Assembly (NCBI GenBank): GCA_937928575.1
Contig: CALFWW010000002.1
Location: 1 to 64,000, forward strand
Direction: 5' to 3'
From: an uncultured Saprospiraceae bacterium
GTDB lineage: Bacteria; Bacteroidota; Bacteroidia; Chitinophagales; Saprospiraceae
DNA: 64,000 nucleotides
The position numbers were made by a program, and so were the translations under genes. Below, piece by piece: positions 15,943 through 25,468 of the stretch (the first letter of the stretch is position 1; the number at the start of each line of letters is the position of its first letter). Under the pieces are notes generated by a model that saw only the letters and a program-made list of their open reading frames with translations, was not told the DNA's origin and searched no databases.

Positions 15943-18281
15943 TTTTGATTCCATTTAAAATTCCAAGTAACAGATGGGATGATGGGAAATAACGATACCT
16001 TGAAAGCACTTGCTTTACCCGTCCCTGCTTCTAAATCCGTTTCAAAAGCATTGTAAACAAAGGACGGATTTCTTCTGTTATAAACATTATAGACAGAAAA
16101 CGTCCAGAAAGATTTAAAGTTTTTGGTCGTCTCTGGCTTTGGCGTATACGTCGCTGAAAGATCCAATCGATGGTAGGCATCTAATCGTTGACTATTGCGA
16201 TTGCCATATTCTATATTCAAATTTTGTTCAATAAAGTAGAGACTTTTGACGGGTGTAAAGGTATTGCCTGTTCCATAAACGAAAGCTGCTCCGAAATCCC
16301 ATTTTTTGCTTTTGGTATAATTTGCAACAATTGATAAATCATGTGTCCGGTCAAATCTTGCGGGATAAACTTCTCCATTTTGAATATCAGGGAAGATACG
16401 CTCGGTCCTGGAAAGTGTATATCCTATCCATCCATTTAACTTCCCTTTTCGCTTTTTTAGGAATAATTCAACACCATAAGCACGTCCTCTTCCAAAAACA
16501 AATTCATTTTCTACATCTAAAGTTGGATCGTCAACAAAATTTTCGCGATAATCAATTTGGTTTTGTAAATCTTTGTAGTAGACCTCAACTGAAGTTTCAT
16601 ACAAATCATTTTTCAGATTTTGAAAATACCCCAAAGCATATTGAATACCTCTTTGTGGTTTGATAATTTCGCTACTTGCTACCCACAAGTCTGTCGGCAA
16701 TGAACTGGTAGAATTGGAAACCAAATGGATGTACTGATTATTAATCGTCAATCCTGCTTTTAAAGAAGTTCGCTCGTTTAATTTAACTCGGGTACTAAAT
16801 CTAGGTTCCAAACCCGTATACGTTTTTACTCTTTCGAAGTTATCATATTCTATTCCATCAATCTTCGAAGTGTACGGACCCACTTGAGAAAATAACGAAC
16901 CACGTAGCCCGACATTGACACTAAATTTATCCGAAATTTTGAATTCATCCAAAATGTAAATAGCGGTTTCATTGGCATATCTTGATGGTGGATTGATTTC
17001 AAATTCAACTTCACCTGAGGTCGCATTCAAAATGTTAGGAGTCAGTTTATGGTAGGTATAATTCACACCAAATTTCAGTGAATGTCGAGGAGAAGCATAA
17101 TAATCAAAATCAATTTTACCATTCCAATCCCTGACACCAGAAAATAAATTGAATGTAAACTCACTCTGACTCCCATTGAAACCAAAATCATAATCATTAT
17201 AAATGGCGGAGATATTCATGAATAATTTAGATGAAAACAAATGATTCCAACGTAATGTAGCCGTCGCATTTCCATAAGGCATCCTAAAACCAAACCCTCT
17301 CGCTTCAGAATTATAATTCAAAACATCTCGTCCAAAATAAGCACTCAAATAAATACGATCCTTATCCGAGAAGCGATAATTTATTTTCGAATTAAAGTCA
17401 TAAAAGAAATAATTAGTTCCTTCAAAATTGGTACCTTTCAAAGCAGGTTGCGCTAGGTCAAAAGCATAGGTACGTCGACCTGATACAATAAACGAACTCT
17501 TTTCTGGTACAATCGGTCCTTCTATTGTCAATCTTGAAGCAATCAATCCAATTCCTCCAGTTACCCCATATTTTTTATTATTACCTTCCTTCATTTGTAT
17601 GTCCACAACAGAAGATAGCCGTCCTCCATAATTCGCAGGCATTCCACCCTTTATTAGGGTCGTATTCTTGATGGCATCTGCATTAAAAACAGAAAAAAAG
17701 CCTAGCATGTGACCAGAATTATAAACCACCGCTTCATCTAAAAGTACCAAGTTTTGATCAGGACCGCCTCCACGTACATAAAAACCGGAATTTCCTTCAC
17801 CTGCTGATAAAACACCAGGCAGTAATTGTATTGTTTTCAAAATATCGACTTCTCCCAATAAAGCAGGTAGTCTTTTGACATTTTCCATCCCCAATTCGAC
17901 CGTTCCCATATCCGTGGATGCTACATTTTTGTCTTTTTCTTCAGCAGTAACGACTACTTCCTCAATGGTAATTCCTTCTTTCAATTCGACATTTTGTAAA
18001 ACATCTTGTTGTAAATCAATTTCCAATGTTTCATCTGCATAACCCAAGTATGAAAATTTGAATTGATACTTCCCTTTGGGCAAGGAAAGCGAATAAAAAC
18101 CATACGCATTGGTCGTAGTACCCATTGTTGGATTACCGGCATCGAAAATGTTGGCACCAATTAAGGTTTCTCCAGTCTTAAGATCTTTTACATATCCGTT
18201 GAGGGTATATTTTTCTTGAGCAGAGAGAAAATTCATGAAAATTCCCATGAAAAAAATGCACAAGAAGTATTTGCTGTTCAT
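15939..18281 (-). CDS. TonB-dependent outer-membrane receptor
   Basis: 780 residues. Signal peptide 1-21 (FLSAQ). A carboxypeptidase-regulatory-like beta-sandwich (about 23-105; LNGYVKDLKTGETLIGANI) precedes the plug domain (about 125-235; LPALLGEVDILKTIQLLPGV, then NSGFYVRGGGPDQNLVLLDE). The rest is a 22-strand-type barrel with alternating aromatic segments. It imports a scarce nutrient using TonB energy. It is shorter than typical SusC proteins and is paired with DUF4249 rather than SusD, so a siderophore, metal complex or small molecule is as likely as a glycan. It is the first gene of a two-gene operon. Confidence 0.9.
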   Translation of the reverse strand: MNSKYFLCIFFMGIFMNFLSAQEKYTLNGYVKDLKTGETLIGANIFDAGNPTMGTTTNAYGFYSLSLPKGKYQFKFSYLGYADETLEIDLQQDVLQNVELKEGITIEEVVVTAEEKDKNVASTDMGTVELGMENVKRLPALLGEVDILKTIQLLPGVLSAGEGNSGFYVRGGGPDQNLVLLDEAVVYNSGHMLGFFSVFNADAIKNTTLIKGGMPANYGGRLSSVVDIQMKEGNNKKYGVTGGIGLIASRLTIEGPIVPEKSSFIVSGRRTYAFDLAQPALKGTNFEGTNYFFYDFNSKINYRFSDKDRIYLSAYFGRDVLNYNSEARGFGFRMPYGNATATLRWNHLFSSKLFMNISAIYNDYDFGFNGSQSEFTFNLFSGVRDWNGKIDFDYYASPRHSLKFGVNYTYHKLTPNILNATSGEVEFEINPPSRYANETAIYILDEFKISDKFSVNVGLRGSLFSQVGPYTSKIDGIEYDNFERVKTYTGLEPRFSTRVKLNERTSLKAGLTINNQYIHLVSNSTSSLPTDLWVASSEIIKPQRGIQYALGYFQNLKNDLYETSVEVYYKDLQNQIDYRENFVDDPTLDVENEFVFGRGRAYGVELFLKKRKGKLNGWIGYTLSRTERIFPDIQNGEVYPARFDRTHDLSIVANYTKSKKWDFGAAFVYGTGNTFTPVKSLYFIEQNLNIEYGNRNSQRLDAYHRLDLSATYTPKPETTKNFKSFWTFSVYNVYNRRNPSFVYNAFETDLEAGTGKASAFKVSLFPIIPSVTWNFKWNQK

Positions 18282-18529
18282 TCTGTGTTTTGTTAAAATG
18301 TTCGATACTTATATTACAACATATGTTTACAAAAAATTGTTTGCTAAAGCGAATTTAATACTTGAATCAATGATGTTGTACGTTTGTATTTTGGGAAAGC
18401 AAAAATAGGAAATAATTCGAGTTGAAATAGATAATTTCTTGTTGACGATCACAAGTACATTGCGGAGAAAAGAATCATGCAATTAGTTGAAATCTTGTCC
18501 GTATATTGCCGCTTCCTGATCCATACAAC

Positions 18530-19840
18530 ATGAAAAAATACATCAGTAAATTTAAGTACTTCACAATCGGAACGATACTGCTTCTGGTATCATCCAATCT
18601 TAATTGGTATGGGGATTACTGGCAATCAATTTTGGAGTCAGATGCCAAAGGATACTACGCATATTTACCTGCCACTTTTGTTTATCAAGATTTGAATTTT
18701 GGTTTTTTTGATAAAATAGAGAAGGAAAAATATTTCAATGAAAATCTATTTTTTGATTATCGACATCAGGTACATGGAAAAAATGTCAACAAATATTATT
18801 GTGGCACCGCGATCATGCAAACCCCATTTTTTTTGATCGCACATTTGCTGACCAAAATTTCAGGAGGGGACGCTGATGGGTATTCTAAGCTCTATATGAT
18901 TGCTGTTAATTTGGCGGCCATATTTTACCTACTGGTTGGACTATTTTATTTTGAAAAAATCTTGAAGAACTTTGCAATCAATGCTGTAAACATACTGTTA
19001 ATTGTTTTCTCAATGGTTTTTGCGACCAATATTTTTCTATACGCTGTAGTCGACCCTGGAATGTCTCATATCTATTCGTTTTTTTGCTTTACCATTTTTA
19101 TCTATCATGGAATTGAGTATTTCAAAGACTTAAAGACAAGTCGGCTATTTTTAATAGCTTTTTTACTAGGTCTCATTATTTTGATACGACCGGTAAATGG
19201 GTTATTACTCTTAAGTCTTCCTTTTTTAGCTGGTAGCAGCGAACAATTTGTAAAAGGTGTGTTATATTTATTTAAAAACCCACTTGTCTTTTTAACATGT
19301 TTCCTCTTATTTTTTGGGATAATCGCGATTCAATTGCTTTGTTACAAGATACAAGTTGGCCACTGGATGGTTTATTCTTATGGCGAAGAGGGCTTTAATT
19401 TTTTAGATCCACAGATTTTCAATATTCTATTTAGTTATAAAAAGGGGTTATTTATTTATACCCCAATTACGTTTTTGGCAATGAGTGGGTATTACTATTT
19501 GTGGAAGCAAAATCCGTTCAGAGCAAAGTCGTTAATGCTTTTCATGGCGGTCGTAACTTATGTGTTATCTTCTTGGTGGAATTGGTGGTATGGTGGCAGC
19601 TTTTCCTCTCGGGTGTATTTGGAGTATTTGCCGTTCTTCTTTATTCCATTGGCCATGACGTTGCAAAATCTGAAGTCAAAAATTGGGAAGTCAACGATTA
19701 TTGCTTTGATGGTTGTATTTACGATCGTCTGTCAAATTCAAATCTGGCAATTTAGATATTTTCAAATTCATTGGGCAGAAATGACTAAAGAACAATACTG
19801 GGAAGTCTTTTTGAGAGTGGACCAATTAATTAATAAATAG
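18530..19840 (+). CDS. Polytopic membrane protein, GT-C glycosyltransferase-like
   Basis: 436 residues from the ATG at 18530; an upstream TTG at 18506 would add eight residues but is less likely. About ten transmembrane helices. The first extracytoplasmic loop has SDAKGYYAYLPATFVYQDL, an acidic residue placement seen in GT-C lipid-linked sugar transferases, and the late motif SSWWNWWYGGSFSSRVYLEY resembles those in Bacteroidota GT39-like proteins. If so, it would transfer a sugar from a polyprenyl carrier outside the membrane; this is inference. No sugar-related neighbours support a pathway. The next gene is convergent, only 2 bases away. Confidence 0.65.
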   Translation: MKKYISKFKYFTIGTILLLVSSNLNWYGDYWQSILESDAKGYYAYLPATFVYQDLNFGFFDKIEKEKYFNENLFFDYRHQVHGKNVNKYYCGTAIMQTPFFLIAHLLTKISGGDADGYSKLYMIAVNLAAIFYLLVGLFYFEKILKNFAINAVNILLIVFSMVFATNIFLYAVVDPGMSHIYSFFCFTIFIYHGIEYFKDLKTSRLFLIAFLLGLIILIRPVNGLLLLSLPFLAGSSEQFVKGVLYLFKNPLVFLTCFLLFFGIIAIQLLCYKIQVGHWMVYSYGEEGFNFLDPQIFNILFSYKKGLFIYTPITFLAMSGYYYLWKQNPFRAKSLMLFMAVVTYVLSSWWNWWYGGSFSSRVYLEYLPFFFIPLAMTLQNLKSKIGKSTIIALMVVFTIVCQIQIWQFRYFQIHWAEMTKEQYWEVFLRVDQLINK

Positions 19841-19842
19841 GG

Positions 19843-20643
19843 TTACTTCATTTTGATAGGAGAGACGACTACACCTTTTGCTTTCAATAATTTCAATACC
19901 CCTTTTTTCCCAAACAAATGTCCACCTCCGATTGCGCCAAAAAAAGTACGGTCAATTGCAAACGCATGAATCCGATCTGCCATCTTCACATTTCTGTCGT
20001 ACAATAAAACTTTACGCATTCCGCCAATCCCTTTCTTAGCTACTTTGTGCAATCGATTCGTTTCAAATGATTCATAAATTTCCATCATTTTCAGAATAGA
20101 TTTACGATAACTACTCAAATTCGTAGCTGCATTTACCAATGCTTGTGTCTGCGTTTTCAATGCTAATTTATTGAGAATTTCTACCTGCTCTTGTGCTGTT
20201 TCAATTCCTTCGATTGTTTTTTCTTGTTCTTTTGCAAAAGTAAAAAGTGCCATGTCTAATGATTCGGGCATATCTTTCGACAAGATAATTTCGGAAATAG
20301 CATTGATGGCAATAATTGGGTAAGCTCTGTCAAACCAATGCATTTGCAATCCTAATTTTTGAGTCAACTGCTTTTCTACTCGAGCATATTTTTTCTTCCC
20401 CATTAAATCTAACAAGGTAAGCCCATCTGGCAAAATGAGTTTATCAGGCGATTGCAATTCATTTGATTTTTCTAGATTAAATTCATTGGCAAATACTTCA
20501 CAATTCATGATACACGCTTTGACGACATCCAGAAATTTAAATACCCGTTTATCTTTGGTATGCATGGTTCCAAAAACATAAGAAGGAGCAGGGTAGTCTT
20601 CGTGCTCAATTCTCCACAGCCATGTTTTCTTTTTATTTTTCAT
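19843..20643 (-). CDS. TraB/GumN family protein
   Basis: 266 residues, no signal peptide. The N-terminus WLWRIEHEDYPAPSYVFGTMH has the GTMH motif of this metal-dependent (Tiki-like) superfamily, and the C-terminus FFGAIGGGHLFGKKGVLKLL has the second signature GGGHLxGxxGV. The two motifs bring together His residues thought to bind a metal. Most bacterial members begin with a signal peptide and this one does not, so a cytoplasmic location or a different start is implied. The role is unknown. Confidence 0.8.
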   Translation of the reverse strand: MKNKKKTWLWRIEHEDYPAPSYVFGTMHTKDKRVFKFLDVVKACIMNCEVFANEFNLEKSNELQSPDKLILPDGLTLLDLMGKKKYARVEKQLTQKLGLQMHWFDRAYPIIAINAISEIILSKDMPESLDMALFTFAKEQEKTIEGIETAQEQVEILNKLALKTQTQALVNAATNLSSYRKSILKMMEIYESFETNRLHKVAKKGIGGMRKVLLYDRNVKMADRIHAFAIDRTFFGAIGGGHLFGKKGVLKLLKAKGVVVSPIKMK

Positions 20644-20679
20644 TTGCTAGTTTAAAACAACTTTCAATTTTTCCAAAAA

Positions 20680-20712
20680 AAAGCCACCACTAAAATAAAT
20701 TAGCAGTGGCCT
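20680..20712 (-). terminator. Terminator after the Lrp-type regulator gene
   Basis: On the minus strand ggccactgctaa / ttagtggtggc form a stem around a short loop, followed by eight T (20688-20681). It lies about 20 bases after the stop at 20733. Confidence 0.7.
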
Positions 20713-20732
20713 TATTTTTTTGTGTTCCAAAT

Positions 20733-21209
20733 TTATTGGTACTTATAAGGAAGCAATTTAGAATCCTTAACCGTAGATAAAGTCATCAATGTCTTCAATC
20801 TTTCAATCTCTTCAATTTGTTGAAGTGTCTTGAAAAGTAACTGCTCATAAGTAGGTATATCTTTACAAACAATTTTGATCAGACAATCTGCTTCACCGGT
20901 AATAATATAGCATTCCGTAATTTCCTCAATGTCTTTTACCTTTTCAAGGAAATTATTGAGCGCATTTTCTTTCTGCCAAGCCAAAGATACCAATACAAAT
21001 GTTTTCACATTCAATCCGATTGTCTGAGGATTGATTTGAGCATGATAGCTTTCTACAATTCCGGTCTGCTCTAATTTCTTTACACGTTCCAACGTAGGAG
21101 CTGGAGAAAGACCAATATTTTTGGATAATTCAAGATTTGTAATTTTACTGTTTTCTTGAAGTATTTTTAGTATTTTAAGGTCAATTTTGTCTAATTTCTG
21201 TTGCGCCAT
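20733..21209 (-). CDS. Lrp/AsnC family transcriptional regulator
   Basis: 158 residues from the chosen start MAQQKLDKIDLKIL; the open frame runs 20 codons further upstream but that part is unlike the family. An N-terminal winged helix-turn-helix (about 8-60; LELSKNIGLSPAPTLERVKKLE) is followed by the RAM/AsnC ligand domain (about 65-150; ECYIITGEADCLIKIVCKD). Such proteins form octamers or dimers that respond to amino acids. The next gene downstream in the window is a TraB protein and the next upstream is glutamate dehydrogenase on the same strand, so amino-acid control of that gene is an attractive but unproven idea. Confidence 0.88.
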   Translation of the reverse strand: MAQQKLDKIDLKILKILQENSKITNLELSKNIGLSPAPTLERVKKLEQTGIVESYHAQINPQTIGLNVKTFVLVSLAWQKENALNNFLEKVKDIEEITECYIITGEADCLIKIVCKDIPTYEQLLFKTLQQIEEIERLKTLMTLSTVKDSKLLPYKYQ

Positions 21210-21487
21210 TTCTTCTAGAGTGTTTAATAATATAATTTGCTGCAAGATATACCTTAAAGAATAAAACACAAAAATTTTCTCGATTTTCCTATGTTAATTT
21301 TATATTAACAAAAAAACTGCCTTTATATACAATAAAATTTTGTGTATAAAGTGTGGAAAGTCTGCCGCTTCGAGCGCTTTTGCTTGTTCTGCTTCTCTTG
21401 GTGCTCTCAATTAAACGTGATGGCTGCTAAAATTATTACAGATTCGGGTCTGAGCGGTAATGCAAAGAAATATCGCTCCGAAAGTCT

Positions 21488-21533
21488 TGAACATAAAAAA
21501 GCCCATTTAGCATAACACTAAACAGACTTTTTG
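21488..21533 (-). terminator. Terminator after glutamate dehydrogenase
   Basis: The minus strand reads aaaaagtctgtttag, a loop, then ctaaatgggctttttt: an 11-bp stem that uses G-U pairs, followed by T. It lies just after the stop at 21555. Confidence 0.6.
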
Positions 21534-21554
21534 TAAATTCTTATTGATAATCCA

Positions 21555-23003
21555 CTAAGGAAAAATACCAAGTGCTAAATAATCACTACTAATTTTATCC
21601 AAAGCACTGATAAATGCAGCACTTCTTAAATCTTTGACACTCTTACGACGCTTATGAATTTCTCTGATCTGATTGAAGGATGTCACCATTGTTTCTTCCA
21701 ATCCTGAACGTACTAGATCCACTTCATCTGCACCTCTGACGATCATCCCTTTTTCCTTTTTAGTAATTGACTTGCCTGTAACTTTCTCTACCATGTTCAC
21801 AATATTGTGGTAAGTATTTTGGTCAAAACGTTTTTCCATACGACCAAAACGCATGTGGGATAAATTCTTAAGCCACTCAAAATAAGAAACGGTCACACCA
21901 CCTGCATTAATGTACATATCTGGTATTACGACTATCCCCTTTTTTAACAATACATCTTCGGCAGCGGAAGTAACAGGTCCATTCGCTGCTTCCGCAACAA
22001 TCTTAGCTTTCACCTTATGAGCGTTACTCATGTTGATTTGATTTTCCAATGCAGCCGGAACCAGGATATCACACTTCACTGTCAGTACATCTTTTCTTGA
22101 CTTCAAAGTTGTTGATCCAGGATATTTCAGAATGGTGCCTCTTTGCTTTCTATATTTCAAGAGCTTGGCCATATCAATACCATCCTCTTTGTAAATCGCC
22201 CCTTCGTATTCTGCTACACAAACAATTTTGACATCTCCTTCATTTTGCGAAATCAAACCAGTGTGAGAACCTACATTACCAAGACCTTGAATTGCCATTG
22301 TTTTTCCTGCCATTCCTGGTGTCAATCCAAGCTTCTTCATATCATCAGCATTGCTACAAAATTCTCGGATACCATAATAGACACCTCGACCTGTCGCTTC
22401 TGTTCTTCCTCTGATACCATGCTGCGAAACTGGTTTTCCGGTTACACATCCGGCAGCATTCAATCCACCCTTGATGGTAGAGTAGGTATCCAGGATCCAC
22501 GCCATTTCCCGACCACCTGTTCCATAATCCGGAGCGGGTACATCAATACCAGGTCCAATGAAATTTTTACGAATCAATTCCATTGTGTAACGACGCGTTA
22601 TTCTTTCTAGCTGTTCAGGATTGTAAGCTCTTGGTGAAATTTTCACACCGCCTTTGGCACCTCCGAAAGGTACATCCACAATCGCACATTTGTAAGTCAT
22701 CAAAGTCGCCAGTGCAACTACCTCGTCCTGATTTACTTTTTGACTGAAACGAATCCCACCTTTAGTTGGATTACGGTGCTGACTGTGTTGTGCACGATAA
22801 GCTTCAATCACATGATATTCATTTCCGATTTTCACCGGAAAACGCATTTGATAAACAGAGTTGCAAGCTTTTATTTGAGCCAACAATCCTCTGGGGTATT
22901 TTGTCAGTGCAGCTGCTTTGTCAAAATTTCTGCTTACACTTTCCAGAAAATCTGGTTCGACATGAACTGCCGCTTTTTTCTTAGTTACTTTTTTCTTAGC
23001 CAT
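21555..23003 (-). CDS. gdh: Glu/Leu/Phe/Val dehydrogenase family enzyme (glutamate dehydrogenase)
   Basis: 482 residues, with a Lys-rich N-terminus (MAKKKVTKKK). Substrate lysines are present at Lys81 (NPTKGGIRFS), Lys105 (MTYKCA) and catalytic Lys117 (GGAKGG), as is the APDYGTGGREMAWI segment. The nucleotide-binding domain starts with TMAIQGLGNVGSHTG (about 236-250). The enzyme interconverts glutamate and 2-oxoglutarate plus ammonia. The C-terminal half contains KKEKGMIVRGADEVDLVRSG, typical of the catabolic branch. Its start overlaps the ccmD-like gene by 8 bases, so it is the last gene of a message that begins with cytochrome c maturation genes. The substrate is inferred; a leucine or phenylalanine dehydrogenase is less likely at this length. 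Confidence 0.88.
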   Translation of the reverse strand: MAKKKVTKKKAAVHVEPDFLESVSRNFDKAAALTKYPRGLLAQIKACNSVYQMRFPVKIGNEYHVIEAYRAQHSQHRNPTKGGIRFSQKVNQDEVVALATLMTYKCAIVDVPFGGAKGGVKISPRAYNPEQLERITRRYTMELIRKNFIGPGIDVPAPDYGTGGREMAWILDTYSTIKGGLNAAGCVTGKPVSQHGIRGRTEATGRGVYYGIREFCSNADDMKKLGLTPGMAGKTMAIQGLGNVGSHTGLISQNEGDVKIVCVAEYEGAIYKEDGIDMAKLLKYRKQRGTILKYPGSTTLKSRKDVLTVKCDILVPAALENQINMSNAHKVKAKIVAEAANGPVTSAAEDVLLKKGIVVIPDMYINAGGVTVSYFEWLKNLSHMRFGRMEKRFDQNTYHNIVNMVEKVTGKSITKKEKGMIVRGADEVDLVRSGLEETMVTSFNQIREIHKRRKSVKDLRSAAFISALDKISSDYLALGIFP

Positions 23004-23214
23004 TTTCGTTTAATTCTTTTTCAAGTTTCTTTAATCGTCTTTCCATGAAGATCATGAATAAAACTAATCCTATAAAAATCGAAATGAGGACCCCAATTAC
23101 TACATAGATTTTACCGTTACTTCTCATGAATTGGTCATGTGAAGATTGAGCAAAAAGTAAATTTTGTGTCAATAAGAAAAGGAAAGTGAATATGCAGGAA
23201 ATGATTTCTTTCAT
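22996..23214 (-). CDS. ccmD: CcmD-like small membrane protein
   Basis: 72 residues: a signal-like hydrophobic N-terminus (about 3-22, LLFAQ), the phrase DQFMRSNGKIYVVIGVLISIFIGLVLFMIF carrying one transmembrane helix (split here as DQFMRSNGKIYVV and IGVLISIFIGLVLFMIF), and a basic amphipathic tail MERRLKKLEKELNENG. The FMRSNGKIYVV signature and the place after ccmB and ccmC identify the Bacteroidota CcmD family, which helps haem handling by the CcmABCDE complex. The stop overlaps the start of glutamate dehydrogenase. Confidence 0.75.
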   Translation of the reverse strand: MKEIISCIFTFLFLLTQNLLFAQSSHDQFMRSNGKIYVVIGVLISIFIGLVLFMIFMERRLKKLEKELNENG

Positions 23215-23321
23215 TAGAATTTGTGATGAAATATTAAATTTCGCGTTAATGCAAAAGTCAGTTATTTAATTAAATAATACAAGCCCTTTGATACATTCTT
23301 TTTATATCATAACAACGTTAA

Positions 23322-23460
23322 ATTAAATATCGAATATCGAACAGAAGAATTTCTAATTTCGAAGTGAGCTCGCAAAGAACCCGCGAATTCTTTCGCTTTG
23401 ATCCGCGTCCTCCACTTCGACATTCAGTATTCTGCGGTTTGATATTCTGCGGTTCAATTA
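23322..23460. repeat. Palindromic repeat inside the ccm gene cluster
   Basis: Left arm aatatcgaatatcgaac...tttcgaagtg (to 23366) and right arm cacttcgacattcagtattc...gttcaatta (23413-23460) are imperfect inverted copies around a GC-richer centre with its own hairpin gcgaattctttcgc. The style (tatcgaat/attcgata units) is that of dispersed intergenic palindromes common in this phylum. It fills most of the 252-base gap between ccmC and the ccmD-like gene. Confidence 0.6.
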
Positions 23461-23466
23461 ATCGTG

Positions 23467-24519
23467 CTATTCATAAAAAGCTCTATCCTCAATACGCTGC
23501 TTAACATCTTCAATTCGATATAAAATCGTCGCCATCCAAGCACCAAAAAGGGTAAAACCTATGATTGCTGGATAAAAGACCATTCGCATATTATTGTCAA
23601 GATCTTCTCCTCCAAAACCAGGGTTTCCACCATTTCCGGGATGTAAACTATCTGTCAATCTCGGTATTACAAACAACAACATCGGCAGTGTAACAAATGC
23701 AAAGATATTGTATACCGCTCCGATTCTCGCTGATTGTTCTGATTCTTCAAAAGAGTTTCTTAAAACAAAATAAGCCAGATAAACCAGCATTGCGATTGCT
23801 GACATATTTTGCTTGATATCCCAACTCCAATAAGCCCCCCAAGTATGCTTCGCCCAAATCGCTCCAGTCACTAAACCCAATATTCCAAACAAGGTACCTA
23901 CAGATGCATAAGCAGAAGCTTTGTGATCAAATTTCTGATTTTTGGTCATTAAAAAACGACCACTATTAATGGCGGATATTAAAAAGATAATCATCATTCC
24001 AAACCAAAGTGGAACGTGATAAAATAAGTTGCGAATGGTTTCTTGAAGAATATTTCGGTAAGGGAATGCCATGCTTTTGAATTCATGCATGTCAGCGATC
24101 GAGTTGTTCCATCCTTCCGGCGAAGTTTGCTGCGTTGTGTTGGTGATAAAAACGGCACTAGGGAATATAGCATACCCATTTTTTTTGCTGTCAATAATCA
24201 GTGATGCATCAACCACTCTGTCTTTTGTAGGCAAGTTGTTGGGAATTTGAAAGCTAACATTTAAAGTACTTTCATTTTTCACTCCAATTGAATTAGCAGC
24301 AATCGCAAAATCATTTCCTACTTTCAACCAAGCTCGTAGGTCATCCGGTGTCTTATCAAATTGCGTCAAATAACCAACTGCATTCATTGTGAATTGCTCA
24401 CCCGTATTTGCTTTAGAAGGAGAAGCGTCATAGATTCCTGGTTTCAAAGGGATACCAATTCCTGCAACGATCGAGTAGATCATTAAAAATATGCCGAGTA
24501 TTTTCCACCAGTGTTTCAT
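23467..24519 (-). CDS. ccmC: Cytochrome c assembly protein CcmC (haem exporter subunit)
   Basis: 350 residues. A first transmembrane helix (about 5-25) is followed by an unusually long extracytoplasmic region (about 26-165). The core six-helix cytochrome c assembly domain comes next, with the Trp-rich haem-handling motif AKHTWGAYWSWDIKQ (about 224-238). Conserved His residues flank it (FYHVPLW about 167-173 and LHPGNG near 293). CcmC moves haem to the periplasmic chaperone CcmE. Standard CcmC is about 220-250 residues, so the N-terminal insertion is lineage-specific. ccmB lies 72 bases upstream. Confidence 0.88.
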   Translation of the reverse strand: MKHWWKILGIFLMIYSIVAGIGIPLKPGIYDASPSKANTGEQFTMNAVGYLTQFDKTPDDLRAWLKVGNDFAIAANSIGVKNESTLNVSFQIPNNLPTKDRVVDASLIIDSKKNGYAIFPSAVFITNTTQQTSPEGWNNSIADMHEFKSMAFPYRNILQETIRNLFYHVPLWFGMMIIFLISAINSGRFLMTKNQKFDHKASAYASVGTLFGILGLVTGAIWAKHTWGAYWSWDIKQNMSAIAMLVYLAYFVLRNSFEESEQSARIGAVYNIFAFVTLPMLLFVIPRLTDSLHPGNGGNPGFGGEDLDNNMRMVFYPAIIGFTLFGAWMATILYRIEDVKQRIEDRAFYE

Positions 24520-24591
24520 CCAGGTTTATTTCAGTTGTTACATCGCGCCAAAGGTAAGCATTGCACCTACTTTTCCAAACATCATTTCAAA

Positions 24592-25251
24592 TTAATCTCT
24601 CCACAAAAAAGGAAACAAGATCAACGCCATTCCAACAAGTATTAAATCTATTGCAATGAGTATTAAAATGTCGTTGGTATAAGCTGTATTTTTAATCATT
24701 CCTAAGGCATTGGCTGATAAATTTATTAACGTCATTAGGATTGGAATAATGATAGGAAAGCTCAGGATTGCCATTAAAGTCGCATTGTTTTTCGACTTGG
24801 CAGCAATGGCTGAAATAAAAGTAAAAGTGATTGAAAACCCCGTTCCTCCTAAAAATAAAATGAGATAAAACAACCCTGTATTTTGAACCGGATTTCCTGC
24901 AATAAAACTAAAAGCAGCATAACATAACAAGCATAGAATCAGTAGCAATAGGGTATTGTAAATCATCTTTGAAAGGATGACCGCATATGGATTCATCAGG
25001 GAATAATAATAAAGTGTACGATTTCCACTTTCACCGATAAAGCTTTTGGCAATCGCATTGACCGACGCGAATAAAATGATAATCCAAAAAGTTGAATTCC
25101 AAGCCGTATCAGGTACTCGCACAAATGAAGAGTAAACAATAAAAACAGTCGCCAAGACATACAAGAGGATTCCACTCAACGCATATCGCTGTCGCCATTC
25201 GAGGATAAATTCTTTTTTGATTAAGTGGAAGATTTGGGTACTAAAATTCAT
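24592..25251 (-). CDS. ccmB: Haem exporter protein CcmB
   Basis: 219 residues with six predicted transmembrane segments, the usual size for CcmB. The cytoplasmic N-terminus HLIKKEFILEWRQRYALSGILLY carries the basic KKEFxxExRxR signature (about 11-22), and FAxVNAIAKSFIGESGNRTLYYY-like sequence follows helix two. CcmB is the permease half of the CcmAB ABC system for cytochrome c maturation. ccmA is not in this window. It is the first gene of the cluster ccmB-ccmC-ccmD-gdh, with a promoter-like element 31 bases upstream. Confidence 0.88.
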   Translation of the reverse strand: MNFSTQIFHLIKKEFILEWRQRYALSGILLYVLATVFIVYSSFVRVPDTAWNSTFWIIILFASVNAIAKSFIGESGNRTLYYYSLMNPYAVILSKMIYNTLLLLILCLLCYAAFSFIAGNPVQNTGLFYLILFLGGTGFSITFTFISAIAAKSKNNATLMAILSFPIIIPILMTLINLSANALGMIKNTAYTNDILILIAIDLILVGMALILFPFLWRD

Positions 25252-25281
25252 TTTGAAATTTGAAGCTGAAATTCATCCGCT

Positions 25282-25290
25282 GCGAAGATA
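25282..25290 (-). promoter_or_regulatory. -7 promoter-like element before ccmB
   Basis: The minus strand reads TATCTTCGC, one base from the Bacteroidota -7 consensus TAnnTTTGC, 31 bases before the ccmB start. No good TTTG at the standard spacing was seen. Confidence 0.4.
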
Positions 25291-25468
25291 GTAAATACTT
25301 TAACAGATAGGAGGAAAACACCTTAGAACGATTTTTACCACAATAGATCAGATAGAAACATAGACCCTGTATAGAAATCCATGTGAATCTATATTTCTAC
25401 TGTTCTACATGCTTGTAAAAGCTTGTAAAAAAACAAAGTTTTGGACTAAACGAATTGTATCTCTAAAT

